From assembly GCA_018713215.1 (NCBI GenBank), contig DVFO01000100.1, forward strand, positions 1-41,219: a DNA stretch of 41,219 nt. Reading direction: 5' to 3'. Below are positions 34,257-41,219 of the stretch, in pieces. Made by a program: the position numbers and the translations under genes. The stretch comes from Enterenecus faecium (GTDB lineage: Bacteria > Bacillota > Clostridia > Oscillospirales > Oscillospiraceae). Position 1 is the stretch's first letter. Each line of letters starts with the position of its first letter. The notes beneath the pieces were generated by a model. The model worked only from the letters and a program-made list of their open reading frames with translations. It did no database searches and was not told the origin of the DNA.

Positions 34257-34477
34257 GGAAAAAACTCCTTTTGTCAGGATAGAGAAACGGAGCGCCTCTC
34301 TTGCACACGACAATGAGAAGCACTCCGTGCCGAAGTCAACCCCAGGGTCAGGGCGGATGAGTCACCGGAAACACCCGGCTCCGGCTCCCAGGGAGGAGCG
34401 TCCTCTATGCGCTTGCTCCAGCGGGAAGGTGGGGACATGGCCCCGCCCCCCCGTCAGAGGTTTGTGGTTGGTTGGGG
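34257..34477 (-). promoter_or_regulatory. araB leader with a 13-bp hairpin
   Basis: The 221-base gap between the second permease and araB has no credible gene and no U-tailed terminator. A long hairpin has arms at 34288-34300 and 34315-34327 (13 bp with two G-U pairs on the transcript) and a 14-base loop. It lies about 30 bases before the araB start. It could be a protein-binding site, an RNA processing site or an attenuator-like structure. Confidence 0.45.
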
Positions 34478-35521
34478 TTATTTCTTGTTCTTGCGAGCCA
34501 GCACCACGCTCTGGATGACCAGGAACAGGCAGATCATAGCTGCCACGGTGATGTTGGTCCACCAAGCCTCGTCCAGGCCCATGGAGGACACGATGTTCTT
34601 GATGGTGCCCAGGGACAGCACGCCGAAGAAGGTGCCCACGATGTTACCCACACCACCAGTGAGCATGGTGCCGCCGATGATGGAGGAGGCGATGGCGTTC
34701 ATCTCAGCGCCGCTGGCGTGAGAGGGAGAGCCGGAGCCCACGTGGAGGAAGTACACGAATCCGCCGATACCGGCCAGCAGGCCGCACAGCAGGTGGGCCA
34801 GGAACTTGGTGCGCTTGACGTTGATGCCCAGCATGTTGGCGCTCTGGTTGTTGCCGCCCACGGCGTAGAAGCTGCGGCCCAGCTTGCCCCAGCGCAGGAG
34901 CACGAAGAGCAGGATCACCACCACCAGGGCGATGATGACGCCGGGTTCCACATAGGCGGGGATGTACTTGCCCAGCTTGTTCACAGAGCCCACGAAGGGG
35001 ACATACACACGGATGGACTTGAAGGCCTGGAAGGCCTCGTTTTCCACGTTGAACTGGGTGGAGTTGACGATGGTGGTCATGCCCTTGGCAAAGAACATAC
35101 CGGCCAGGGTGACGATGAAGGGCTGGATCTCCAGGTAGGCCACCAGGAAGCCCTGGACCACGCCGAAGGCCAGGCCGATGCCCAGAGCCAGGAGAGCGGC
35201 GGTGACGACGCTGCCACCCTGGTAGTCCAGGTGCACAGCGCAGCTCATACACACCAGAGCGGTCATGGTGCCCACAGAAATATCGATACCGCCGGTGATC
35301 ATGACGATGCTCATGCCGCAGGAGAGGATGATCAGGGCGGCGTTCTCATTGAGGATGTTAAACAGAGTCTGGGCCTTCAAGAAGCCGGACCCCAGGAAGA
35401 TCATGGCGCCGATGTACATCACGAAGAAGACCACGATGGTGATGGTCAGCAGCAGCGTGGTGTCGGACATGCCGCCGCGGTGGGTCAATCTTCCGTTTTT
35501 CACTGCAACGTTCTGTGACAT
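34478..35521 (-). CDS. Sugar ABC transporter permease, YjfF-like
   Basis: 347 residues with about nine hydrophobic segments and the ribose/galactofuranose-type permease pattern (GMSIVMITGGIDISVGTMTAL, FIVTLAGMFFAKGM, YAVGGNNQSANMLGINVKRTKFLAHLLCGLLAGIGGFV, MNAIASSIIGGTMLTGGVGNIVGTFFGVL). It starts one base after the first permease gene ends. It is the second membrane half of the importer encoded by 34478-39314. Confidence 0.93.
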   Translation of the reverse strand: MSQNVAVKNGRLTHRGGMSDTTLLLTITIVVFFVMYIGAMIFLGSGFLKAQTLFNILNENAALIILSCGMSIVMITGGIDISVGTMTALVCMSCAVHLDYQGGSVVTAALLALGIGLAFGVVQGFLVAYLEIQPFIVTLAGMFFAKGMTTIVNSTQFNVENEAFQAFKSIRVYVPFVGSVNKLGKYIPAYVEPGVIIALVVVILLFVLLRWGKLGRSFYAVGGNNQSANMLGINVKRTKFLAHLLCGLLAGIGGFVYFLHVGSGSPSHASGAEMNAIASSIIGGTMLTGGVGNIVGTFFGVLSLGTIKNIVSSMGLDEAWWTNITVAAMICLFLVIQSVVLARKNKK

Positions 35522-35522
35522 C

Positions 35523-36611
35523 TTACTTCGCCCCCTTTGCTTTCTTGGCCAGCTTGGAGAGCTTCTCCCGCACCACAGGTGCGCTCAGAACCACCAGAAT
35601 GATGACCACCACGGCCTTGTAGGCGGGCAGAGCATCGGAGGGAACCTGGAACTTGAACAGGGTGGTGGTGAGGAACTGGATGACGTAGGCGCCCAGGATG
35701 GAGGCGCCCATATTGAACTTACCGCCGCTCAGGGCGTTGCCGCCCAGGGCCACGGCCAGAATGGCGTCCATCTCAATGTCCTTGGCGATGACGGAGTAGT
35801 TGATGGTGGAAATGCGGCTGACCTTGATGAAGCCAGCGATGGCCACGCACAGGCCCAGGATCACATAGGTCAGGAACTTGATGAAGGCGGGGTTCAGGCC
35901 GTTGAGGCGGGCAGAGTGGCTGTTGATGCCCACGGACTGGGTGTACAGGCCCAGGGTGGTGAACTTCATGGCCAGAGCGATGATGATCATGCAGATCACG
36001 GCAATGAACACCGGGGTGGGAATGGGAACGCCGGGGATAAAGTTGCCGAAGTAGCCAAAGAAGGGATCGTTGACCACGGGCAGGGTGTTGTTGTTGATCC
36101 AGGCGGCGATGGAGCGGCCAGCGGTGTACAGGATCAGAGTGGCCACCATGGGCTGAATCTTGAACTTGGCCACCAGCACGCCGTTGAAGGCGCCGAAGAG
36201 CATGGACACCACGCAGGCGGCCAGCACGGCCAGCACCAGCATGCCAGCGGACACAGCGTCAGTGCTGCCGTTGGTACCGCAGAGGATGCGCAGGATCACG
36301 GAACCGGCGATGGCGATGTTGGCGCCCACGGAAATATCTTGTCCGCCGGAAGCCGCGGTCACCAGGGTCATACCGATGGCCAGGATGGCCAGCTCCGAGG
36401 CGTTGTTCAAAATGGTGATCAGCTGACCGGAGAGCACCGGGTCGCCGTTGTTGTTGGTGCCGATGGAGATGGCAAAGAAGGAGGGGTCTGCAATCAGGTT
36501 AAAGACCACCAGAATCAGAAGGGCGGCAATGGGAATGAAAATCTGCTGATGGACCAGCCAGCTCAGCTTGGCGCCCACGCCCTGCTTGGCGGGAGTTTTC
36601 ACTTTTGTCAT
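35523..36611 (-). CDS. Sugar ABC transporter permease, YtfT-like
   Basis: 362 residues from ATG 36611, which has an AGGAGGTGA site 7 bases upstream inside the ATPase gene's last codons. It shows the permease signature LAILAIGMTLVTAASGGQDISVGANIAIAGSVILRI, FNGVLVAKFKIQPMVATLILYTAGRSIA, YTQSVGINSHSARLNGLNPAFIKFLTYVILGLCVAIAGFI and IEMDAILAVALGGNALSGGKFNMGASILGAYVIQFL. It pairs with the YjfF-like permease as a heterodimer. Start and stop spacings of one base tie it tightly to its neighbours. Confidence 0.93.
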   Translation of the reverse strand: MTKVKTPAKQGVGAKLSWLVHQQIFIPIAALLILVVFNLIADPSFFAISIGTNNNGDPVLSGQLITILNNASELAILAIGMTLVTAASGGQDISVGANIAIAGSVILRILCGTNGSTDAVSAGMLVLAVLAACVVSMLFGAFNGVLVAKFKIQPMVATLILYTAGRSIAAWINNNTLPVVNDPFFGYFGNFIPGVPIPTPVFIAVICMIIIALAMKFTTLGLYTQSVGINSHSARLNGLNPAFIKFLTYVILGLCVAIAGFIKVSRISTINYSVIAKDIEMDAILAVALGGNALSGGKFNMGASILGAYVIQFLTTTLFKFQVPSDALPAYKAVVVIILVVLSAPVVREKLSKLAKKAKGAK

Positions 36612-36612
36612 C

Positions 36613-38124
36613 TCAGGATTCACCTCCTGCAATTGTTGCCATGACCTGGGTCTGGTTGAGCTGGTCTCCGGTGAGCTCGCCCACCATCTTGCGGTCACGC
36701 ATGACCACCAGACGGGAGCAGGTGCGCAGCATCTCGTCGATCTCGGAGGAGATGAAGGTGACGCTCTTGCCCTCGGCGGCCAGCTTCAGCACCAGCTTTT
36801 GAATCTCGGTCTTGGTGCCCACGTCGATACCACGGGTGGGCTCGTCCAAAATGAGGTAACGGGGGTCGGTGAGCAGCCAGCGGGCCAGAATGCACTTTTG
36901 CTGGTTGCCGCCGGACAGCTGCTTGATGGGGGTGTCCGCCGAGGCGGTCTTGATCTCCAGCAGCTTGATGTACTCCTCGGCGTAGGCCTGAGCCTTGGCC
37001 TTAGAGATGGGGTGGAAGAAGCCCTTCATCACCTGCATGGCCAGGATGATGTTATCCCGCACCGACAGGTCGCCCACGATGCCGTCCCGCTTGCGGTCCT
37101 CGGGCAGATACCCGATGCCCAGCTTCATGGCGTCCAGAGGCTTGCTGATCTTCACTTCCTTGCCATCCATGAGCACCTTGCCCTGGGTCTTGTGGTCGGC
37201 GCCGAAGATGGCCCGGACGCACTCGCTTCGGCCAGAGCCCAGCAGGCCGGTGAAGCCGTTGACCTCGCCCTTCTGGATGTGGAAGTCGAAGGGCTTGATG
37301 CCCTCGGTGCTGGCCAGGCCCTGGGCCTCCAGCACGGGGGTGCCGTGGTCCACATGCTCGGCCTCGTCGCCCTTGCGGATGGAGGCCATGTCGTCCAGCT
37401 CCTTGCCCAGCATCTTGGACACCAGCTGGACCCGGGGCAGCTCCTGGATGGGGTACTCACCCTCCAGAGTGCCGTCCCGCAGCACGGTGATGCGGTCGCA
37501 CACGGCGTACACCTGGTCCATAAAGTGGGTGACAAAGATGATACCCACGCCCTTGAGCCGCAGGTCCCGCATCAGGGTGAACAGCTTCTCCACCTCGCCC
37601 TCGTCCAGAGAAGAGGTAGGCTCGTCCAAAATCAGGACCTTACAGTCCATATCCACCGCACGGGCAATGGCTACCATCTGCTGCACGGCGATGGAGCAGG
37701 TGCCCAGCTGCTGAGTGGGGGTGGCGGGGATGCCCAGGGCGTGGAGCAGCTTGGCCGCCCCCTGGTTCATCTTCCGCCAGTTGGTCATGGCGCCCTTGGT
37801 GCGCCCGATGTACATGTTCTCTGCCACCGTCAGGTTGGGGCAGAGGGTGATTTCCTGGTACACGGTACTGATGCCGATGTTCTGGGCATCCTGGGGGGAG
37901 CGGATGGCCACCGCGCCCTGATGCCCCTTGACAAAGATCTCACCGCCGTCCTTCTCATACACGCCGGTCAAAACTTTGATCAAGGTGGACTTACCAGCAC
38001 CGTTTTCACCCATCAGTGCGTGAATTTCTCCCTCCCGCAGGGTGAAATCCACATTTTCCAGAGCTTTGACGCCGGGAAAGTATTTACAGATACCCCGCAG
38101 CTCCAAAACCGACTTCTCTTGCAT
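36613..38124 (-). CDS. Sugar ABC transporter ATP-binding protein (double ATPase, YtfR/MglA type)
   Basis: 503 residues from ATG 38124 (GGAGG upstream), with two ATPase domains. Domain 1 has Walker A GENGAGKST, a signature variant CSIAVQQMVAIARA and Walker B VLILDEPTSSLDEGE. Domain 2 has the degenerate Walker A GLLGSGRSE usual for this subfamily, LSGGNQQKCILARWLL and YLILDEPTRGIDVGTK. This is the standard energiser of ribose/galactose/galactofuranose-type importers. It is the second gene of the transport operon, separated from the binding-protein gene by a hairpin. Confidence 0.95.
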   Translation of the reverse strand: MQEKSVLELRGICKYFPGVKALENVDFTLREGEIHALMGENGAGKSTLIKVLTGVYEKDGGEIFVKGHQGAVAIRSPQDAQNIGISTVYQEITLCPNLTVAENMYIGRTKGAMTNWRKMNQGAAKLLHALGIPATPTQQLGTCSIAVQQMVAIARAVDMDCKVLILDEPTSSLDEGEVEKLFTLMRDLRLKGVGIIFVTHFMDQVYAVCDRITVLRDGTLEGEYPIQELPRVQLVSKMLGKELDDMASIRKGDEAEHVDHGTPVLEAQGLASTEGIKPFDFHIQKGEVNGFTGLLGSGRSECVRAIFGADHKTQGKVLMDGKEVKISKPLDAMKLGIGYLPEDRKRDGIVGDLSVRDNIILAMQVMKGFFHPISKAKAQAYAEEYIKLLEIKTASADTPIKQLSGGNQQKCILARWLLTDPRYLILDEPTRGIDVGTKTEIQKLVLKLAAEGKSVTFISSEIDEMLRTCSRLVVMRDRKMVGELTGDQLNQTQVMATIAGGES

Positions 38125-38219
38125 CAATCTTCGCCTCCGTTCGCCGGAAGCTCCCTCTCTCCCCCGCCGCAGCTGAGGTGGGAAACTTCTCTCGCTTCAT
38201 AGTAAAATGGGCATAAAAC

Positions 38220-38258
38220 GGGCACGCGGGACGGCCGGGAAAGCCGAACCGCGTGCCC
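38220..38258 (-). terminator. Hairpin between binding-protein and ATPase genes (partial terminator)
   Basis: Arms GGGCACGCGG (38220-38229) and CCGCGTGCCC (38249-38258), followed on the transcript by GTTTTAT. The weak U-tract suggests partial termination or mRNA 3'-end protection, which would give more binding protein than downstream subunits. Confidence 0.65.
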
Positions 38259-38312
38259 AAATCATGTATTGAGGATGTTCAGGATCGTATCTTGTTCGGT
38301 AAGGAACGAAAC

Positions 38313-39314
38313 TTAGATGCCGTAGGTGTCCACGTCCTCCTGGGTGATGGTGGCGGCGTCGAAGCCCTTCTCCTCCAGGTAGATCATCTTCTCAGCGGGC
38401 TCTTCACCGTTCTCCAGGCCCTGGATGATCTCGTGGATGGTGTCAGCCTGGAAGGGGTTGCACTGACCGTCGTAGTTCCAGCGGCCAGCCAGCACTTCCT
38501 CCAGAGCCCACTTGTTGCAGTCGAAGCCCATGATAATCACGTCGCCGTCCTTGCCGTGGGTGATGCCGGAGGCATCCAGAGCGGCCACAGCGCCCTTGGC
38601 CATGTCGTCGTTCTCAGCGTAGATGACGTTGAACTCCTGGCCGCCATCGATGACGGACTGGACGATCTGCTGAGCGGTCTCAGCGTTCCAGTCGGCGGTC
38701 TGCTGGGTGACCATGTTCCAGTTGTCCTCAGCGGCCACCTTCTCGTCCAGAGCGCCGGTGCGGCCCACCTGAGCGGCAGAGCCCATGGTGCCCTGGATGT
38801 GGATGATGTTGTACTCCTCCAGGCCCTGATCGGCCAGCCAAGTCACAGCGGTCTCGCCTTCCTTGGCCATGTCGGAGATGACGGCGGCCACATACAGGCT
38901 GTCGTCAGCCTCAATGGTGCGGTCATACAGGATCACCTGAATGCCAGCGTCCTGGGCGTCCTGGAGCACGGTGTCCCAGCCGGAAGTACCAGCGGCGGAG
39001 ATCAGCAGGTAGTCCACCTCGTCCTGGATCATCTTCTGAGCGGCGGCGATCTGCTCGTCGTTCTTCAGGGAGTAATAGAACTGAGCGTCATAGCCGTTCT
39101 CCTCACAGAACACCCGCTTCATGTCCTCCACGTTGGCGGTGCGGTAGCCGGACTCGTTGGGGTCGTTGTTGATGATACCAACCGAAATCAGCCCGCCCTC
39201 AGAATCGCCGCCAGAGGGAGTATCAGAGTTTGCGGTGCCTCCATTGCCGCCGCAAGCTGCCAGGGAGAACGCCATGGCCAGGGACAAGGACAGTGCAAGT
39301 AATTTCTTCTTCAT
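38313..39314 (-). CDS. Sugar-binding lipoprotein of the ABC importer, YtfQ-like
   Basis: 333 residues with a lipoprotein signal peptide (MKKKLLALSLSLAMAFSLAAC, modified Cys21) and a Ser/Gly-rich linker. The periplasmic-binding-protein-like fold has landmarks shared with YtfQ, the furanose-binding protein of Escherichia coli: NESGYRTANV, LLISAAGTSGWDTVLQDAQDAGIQVILYDRTIEADDSLY, HIQGTMGSAAQVGR and YAENDDMAKGAVAAL. It therefore probably binds a furanose or pentose (galactofuranose, arabinofuranose or L-arabinose). It is first in the transport operon, with a strong promoter and an AraR-like site. The ATG follows GGAGG. Confidence 0.92.
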   Translation of the reverse strand: MKKKLLALSLSLAMAFSLAACGGNGGTANSDTPSGGDSEGGLISVGIINNDPNESGYRTANVEDMKRVFCEENGYDAQFYYSLKNDEQIAAAQKMIQDEVDYLLISAAGTSGWDTVLQDAQDAGIQVILYDRTIEADDSLYVAAVISDMAKEGETAVTWLADQGLEEYNIIHIQGTMGSAAQVGRTGALDEKVAAEDNWNMVTQQTADWNAETAQQIVQSVIDGGQEFNVIYAENDDMAKGAVAALDASGITHGKDGDVIIMGFDCNKWALEEVLAGRWNYDGQCNPFQADTIHEIIQGLENGEEPAEKMIYLEEKGFDAATITQEDVDTYGI

Positions 39315-39397
39315 TGTAGTGACCTCCGTTCAAATATTTCGCTTGTTCCACCGGGGCAGATGTTTTGTTCCGCTGCCGTTCGGTGCTTTGTGATTTC

Positions 39398-39425
39398 AGT
39401 ATACCAACAAAATCTCAAATGTCAA
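39398..39425 (-). promoter_or_regulatory. Promoter of the sugar transport operon
   Basis: On the minus strand: TTGACA (39420-39425), a 16-base spacer and TATACT (39398-39403), about 84 bases before the lipoprotein start. Confidence 0.85.
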
Positions 39426-39426
39426 G

Positions 39427-39443
39427 CAAATGTACGAACAACT
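39427..39443. promoter_or_regulatory. AraR-like operator at the transport promoter
   Basis: Read on the minus strand, AGTTGTTCGTACATTTG closely fits the Bacillus AraR operator pattern ANTTGTNCGTACNANTT. It sits immediately upstream of the -35 box of the transport operon. Confidence 0.65.
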
Positions 39444-39785
39444 ATTCATTTCTAGGTTTACAACAATACAAATTTGTGAAAACATTCTGAGAAATTGGTG
39501 ATAACCACGAGAAAGACTCCCAATCGGTTCCAGTTTTTCCGAAACGCCTGGAATATTTAATCAATATACGCAAAAAGCGCTCTTCCAAAAAACGGGCATT
39601 GTGCACAAATCCCACCAAAACACCCCGGTGGATTTTTTCAAAATCCATCGAGCCGCGAATTCTTTTGCCAGATTCTGGGCTTTTATTTTCTGAATTTGAC
39701 TGGTGGTATTGGAATATTGCCGAGACTTGTCTTGAAAAGGTACATACCATTTCGCAAAATTTAAAACAAATATCCCGAACATGTG
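39444..39785. other. AT-rich intergenic stretch between transport operon and regulator
   Basis: About 340 bases without a credible gene. It contains a small perfect hairpin (39629-39636/39640-39647), a TTGTGCACAA palindrome (39599-39608), and an imperfect GGTACATACC element (39739-39748). The last is about five helical turns from the AraR-like site at 39790 and may be a weak second site. Confidence 0.35.
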
Positions 39786-39814
39786 TTGCACCGTATGTAC
39801 AAATATGGTATACT
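39786..39814 (+). promoter_or_regulatory. Promoter of the AraR-type regulator
   Basis: TTGCAC (39786-39791), a 17-base spacer and TATACT (39809-39814). The spacer contains the AraR-like operator. Confidence 0.8.
39790..39806. promoter_or_regulatory. AraR-like operator within the regulator promoter
   Basis: Read on the minus strand, ATTTGTACATACGGT matches the AraR operator pattern except near one end. Its position between -35 and -10 predicts autorepression. Confidence 0.6.
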
Positions 39815-39873
39815 CTCGGTAACGAACCCAACGGACCAATCCCAGGGAACTACGAGAGAGGGGGGGGGACATT

Positions 39874-40935
39874 GTGCGCCCCAAATATCAAACGGTCGCA
39901 GACACCCTGCGCCGGGAAATCCAGTCTGGACAATACGATGAAACCATGCTTCTGCCCACCGAGCAGGCTCTGTGCGGCCAGTTCCAGGTCAGCCGTCAGA
40001 CCGTGCGGCAGGCGCTGAGCCTGCTGGCCTCCGAGGGACTCATTGAGCGCCGCCAGGGCAGCGGCTCCCATCTGGCCAAGCGGGACAAGGGTGGCCGCCG
40101 TACCGTGGCCGTTATCACCACTTACATTAGTAATTATATCTTCCCCAGCATTCTGCGGGAGATTGAGACGGTGCTGGCCGCCAACAACTGCGCCCTCACC
40201 CTGTACGCCACCCAGAACCTGGTGGCCAACGAGCGGAAGATCCTCACCTCCCTGCTGGACGAGCACGTGCCCGACGGCATTCTGGTGGAGGGCATCAAGA
40301 CGGGCCTGCCCAACCCCAACCTGGATTTGTACCAGGAGATTACGGCCCGGGGCATTCCCATGGTGTTCCTCCACGGCTACTACCGGGAGATGCCCGACTG
40401 CCTGTCGGTGCTGGACGACAACTACCGGGGCGGGCGCATACTGGTGGAGTACCTCTATAATAAGGGACACCGGGCCATTATGGGCCTGTTCAAAAACGAC
40501 GACATCCAGGGCTTGCAGCGGTATTCCGGCTACCTGGAAGGGCTGCGGGACCTGGGGCTGCCCCTGGACCAGCAGCACGTGTTCTGGTACAACACCGAGA
40601 CCAAGACCGACCTTCTGCAAGAGGACGAGCCCTGGGAGCAGGTGCTCAAGACCCTGGAGGGGTGCACGGCGGCAGTGTGCTACAACGACGAGGTGGCCTC
40701 CCGCCTGGTGAGCATCCTGGTCCAGCGGGGCAAACGGGTGCCCCAGGACGTGGCTGTGGTGAGCTTCGACAACAGCGCCTACAGCCAGCTGGCCCCCGTG
40801 CCCATCACCTCCCTGTCCCACGGCACCTACAACGTGGGCCAGATGGCCGCCCAGCTGCTGGTGGATTTGTTCCACGGCAAAAAGGGGGAGTCCATGGTGG
40901 CGCCCTGGGAGCTGGTGGAGCGGCAGAGCAGCTAA
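39874..40935 (+). CDS. araR: GntR-LacI hybrid transcriptional regulator, AraR type
   Basis: 353 residues starting at GTG 39874; the ribosome-binding site is inside a run of nine Gs (39860-39868). The N-terminal GntR winged helix (YQTVADTLRREIQSGQYDETMLLPTEQALCGQFQVSRQTVRQALSLLASEGLIERRQGSGSHLAKR, about 5-72) is fused to a LacI-type periplasmic-binding-protein-like effector domain (VAVITTYISNYIFPSILREIETVL ... DGILVEGIK ... GYLEGLRDLGLPL ... AAVCYNDEVASRLVSILVQRGKRVPQDVAVVSFDNS). This domain fusion is the AraR architecture, which in Bacillus represses arabinose genes until L-arabinose binds. AraR-like boxes at its own promoter and at the transport promoter support the assignment. Confidence 0.88.
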   Translation: MRPKYQTVADTLRREIQSGQYDETMLLPTEQALCGQFQVSRQTVRQALSLLASEGLIERRQGSGSHLAKRDKGGRRTVAVITTYISNYIFPSILREIETVLAANNCALTLYATQNLVANERKILTSLLDEHVPDGILVEGIKTGLPNPNLDLYQEITARGIPMVFLHGYYREMPDCLSVLDDNYRGGRILVEYLYNKGHRAIMGLFKNDDIQGLQRYSGYLEGLRDLGLPLDQQHVFWYNTETKTDLLQEDEPWEQVLKTLEGCTAAVCYNDEVASRLVSILVQRGKRVPQDVAVVSFDNSAYSQLAPVPITSLSHGTYNVGQMAAQLLVDLFHGKKGESMVAPWELVERQSS

Positions 40936-41035
40936 ACAGCTGCCAAAAAGCAGCCGTTTAGCTGCTAGTGAATAAGTAATAGTGAATAGTGAAGAAGTAT
41001 GGTGTGCTGCTTTGAGCAGCACCGATTTCAAAGCA

Positions 41036-41063
41036 AAAAACCGGCGCAGATGCGCCGGTTTTT
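41036..41063 (+). terminator. Terminator downstream of araR
   Basis: Perfect 13-base arms (41036-41048 and 41051-41063) reading AAAAACCGGCGCA/TGCGCCGGTTTTT. A further hairpin without a U-tract lies nearer the stop codon (about 40931-40970). Confidence 0.9.
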
Positions 41064-41091
41064 CTTTTGAGTCGTGCCGCCCAAGCGGCAC

Positions 41092-41219
41092 TGAAACTTG
41101 TCAAGAATTGTGGACAGATAAAACAGTGAAAAAATCATTTGGGATGTGGTATCCAATCCCGGAGTGAAGCCGGGAGGAATTGTAATACAGCTCTATGTAC
41201 TCTGCAATGCGCAGGGATG
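41092..41219 (-). mobile_element. Right end of an IS3-family insertion sequence (continues past window edge)
   Basis: The segment starting TGAAACTTGTCAAGAATTG (41092 onward) looks like the terminal repeat of an IS3-family element. It directly follows the end of the araR 3' region and overlaps the end of a transposase frame. The other end is outside the window, so the boundary is inferred. Confidence 0.6.
41101..41217 (-). CDS. IS3-family transposase OrfB, C-terminal 38 residues (partial)
   Basis: An open frame enters from the right edge and ends at TGA (41101-41103). The readable residues are SLRIAEYIELYYNSSR followed by LHSGIGYHIPNDFFTVLSVHNS. The pattern EYIE-YYN--R-H---GY--P is the hallmark C-terminus of the DDE integrase-type IS3 (IS150 group) OrfB. 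Whether the element is intact cannot be seen here. Confidence 0.8.
   Translation of the reverse strand, partial: SLRIAEYIELYYNSSRLHSGIGYHIPNDFFTVLSVHNS

Noticed and set aside
39571..39590. Catabolite cre site around AAAAAGCGCTCTTC
   Set aside because: It has the AANCGNT core but lacks the outer TG and CA positions. Not strong enough to report as a site.

Overview
The window is high-GC, gene-dense bacterial DNA with strong AGGAGG-type ribosome-binding sites, TTGACA/TATACT-type promoters and intrinsic terminators. Its content includes sortase-type surface proteins, a YtrA-type GntR/ABC operon, a split transketolase, a DnaD/DnaC-like primosome pair, PepF and RlmA. Together these point to a Gram-positive anaerobe of the high-GC Clostridia, most likely an Oscillospiraceae gut commensal (Flavonifractor/Pseudoflavonifractor-like). 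This placement is an inference from gene content and style, not from a database match.

Left part (1-11 kb). A minus-strand pair encodes a YibE/F membrane protein and the start of a secreted metallophosphoesterase-like protein. A divergent 1396-residue surface protein follows, with a beta-helix, FIVAR-like repeats and a VPQTG sorting signal. Next come an OmpR-type two-component system that overlaps a membrane-anchored protein of unknown function, and then an anchored C39-like papain-fold protein.

Middle (11-23 kb). rlmA and pepF form a minus-strand pair. A five-gene minus-strand operon encodes a YtrA-like GntR repressor and two ABC transporter pairs, with a clear promoter and a palindromic operator. 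Diverging from it are lrgA-lrgB, followed by a DnaD-domain protein and a DnaC/DnaI-like helicase loader.

Right part (23-41 kb) is a sugar-use locus, almost all on the minus strand. It holds a YtfQ-like binding protein, a double ATPase, two permeases, an FGGY kinase (probable araB), araA, a two-subunit transketolase, and an 1845-residue cell-surface GH2 glycosidase. A divergent GntR-LacI hybrid regulator (AraR type) sits at the right end. Sites resembling the AraR operator lie in the promoters of the transporter operon and of the regulator itself. The logic appears to be: release sugar outside the cell (GH2), import a pentose or furanose by ABC transport, isomerise and phosphorylate it, and feed the pentose phosphates to transketolase. 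No araD (ribulose-5-phosphate 4-epimerase) is present in the window. The window ends inside an IS3-family transposase gene.

Three intergenic regions (about 6.3-6.8, 14.0-14.5 and 22.5-23.0 kb) hold copies of one non-coding element of about 500 bp. It has imperfect terminal inverted repeats and interchangeable subterminal hairpins. A second structured intergenic region (30.83-31.12 kb) is a run of six hairpins bounded by a direct repeat. These elements, the AraR-like regulatory sites, and an 85%-identical module shared by the two giant surface proteins are the most interesting non-routine observations.
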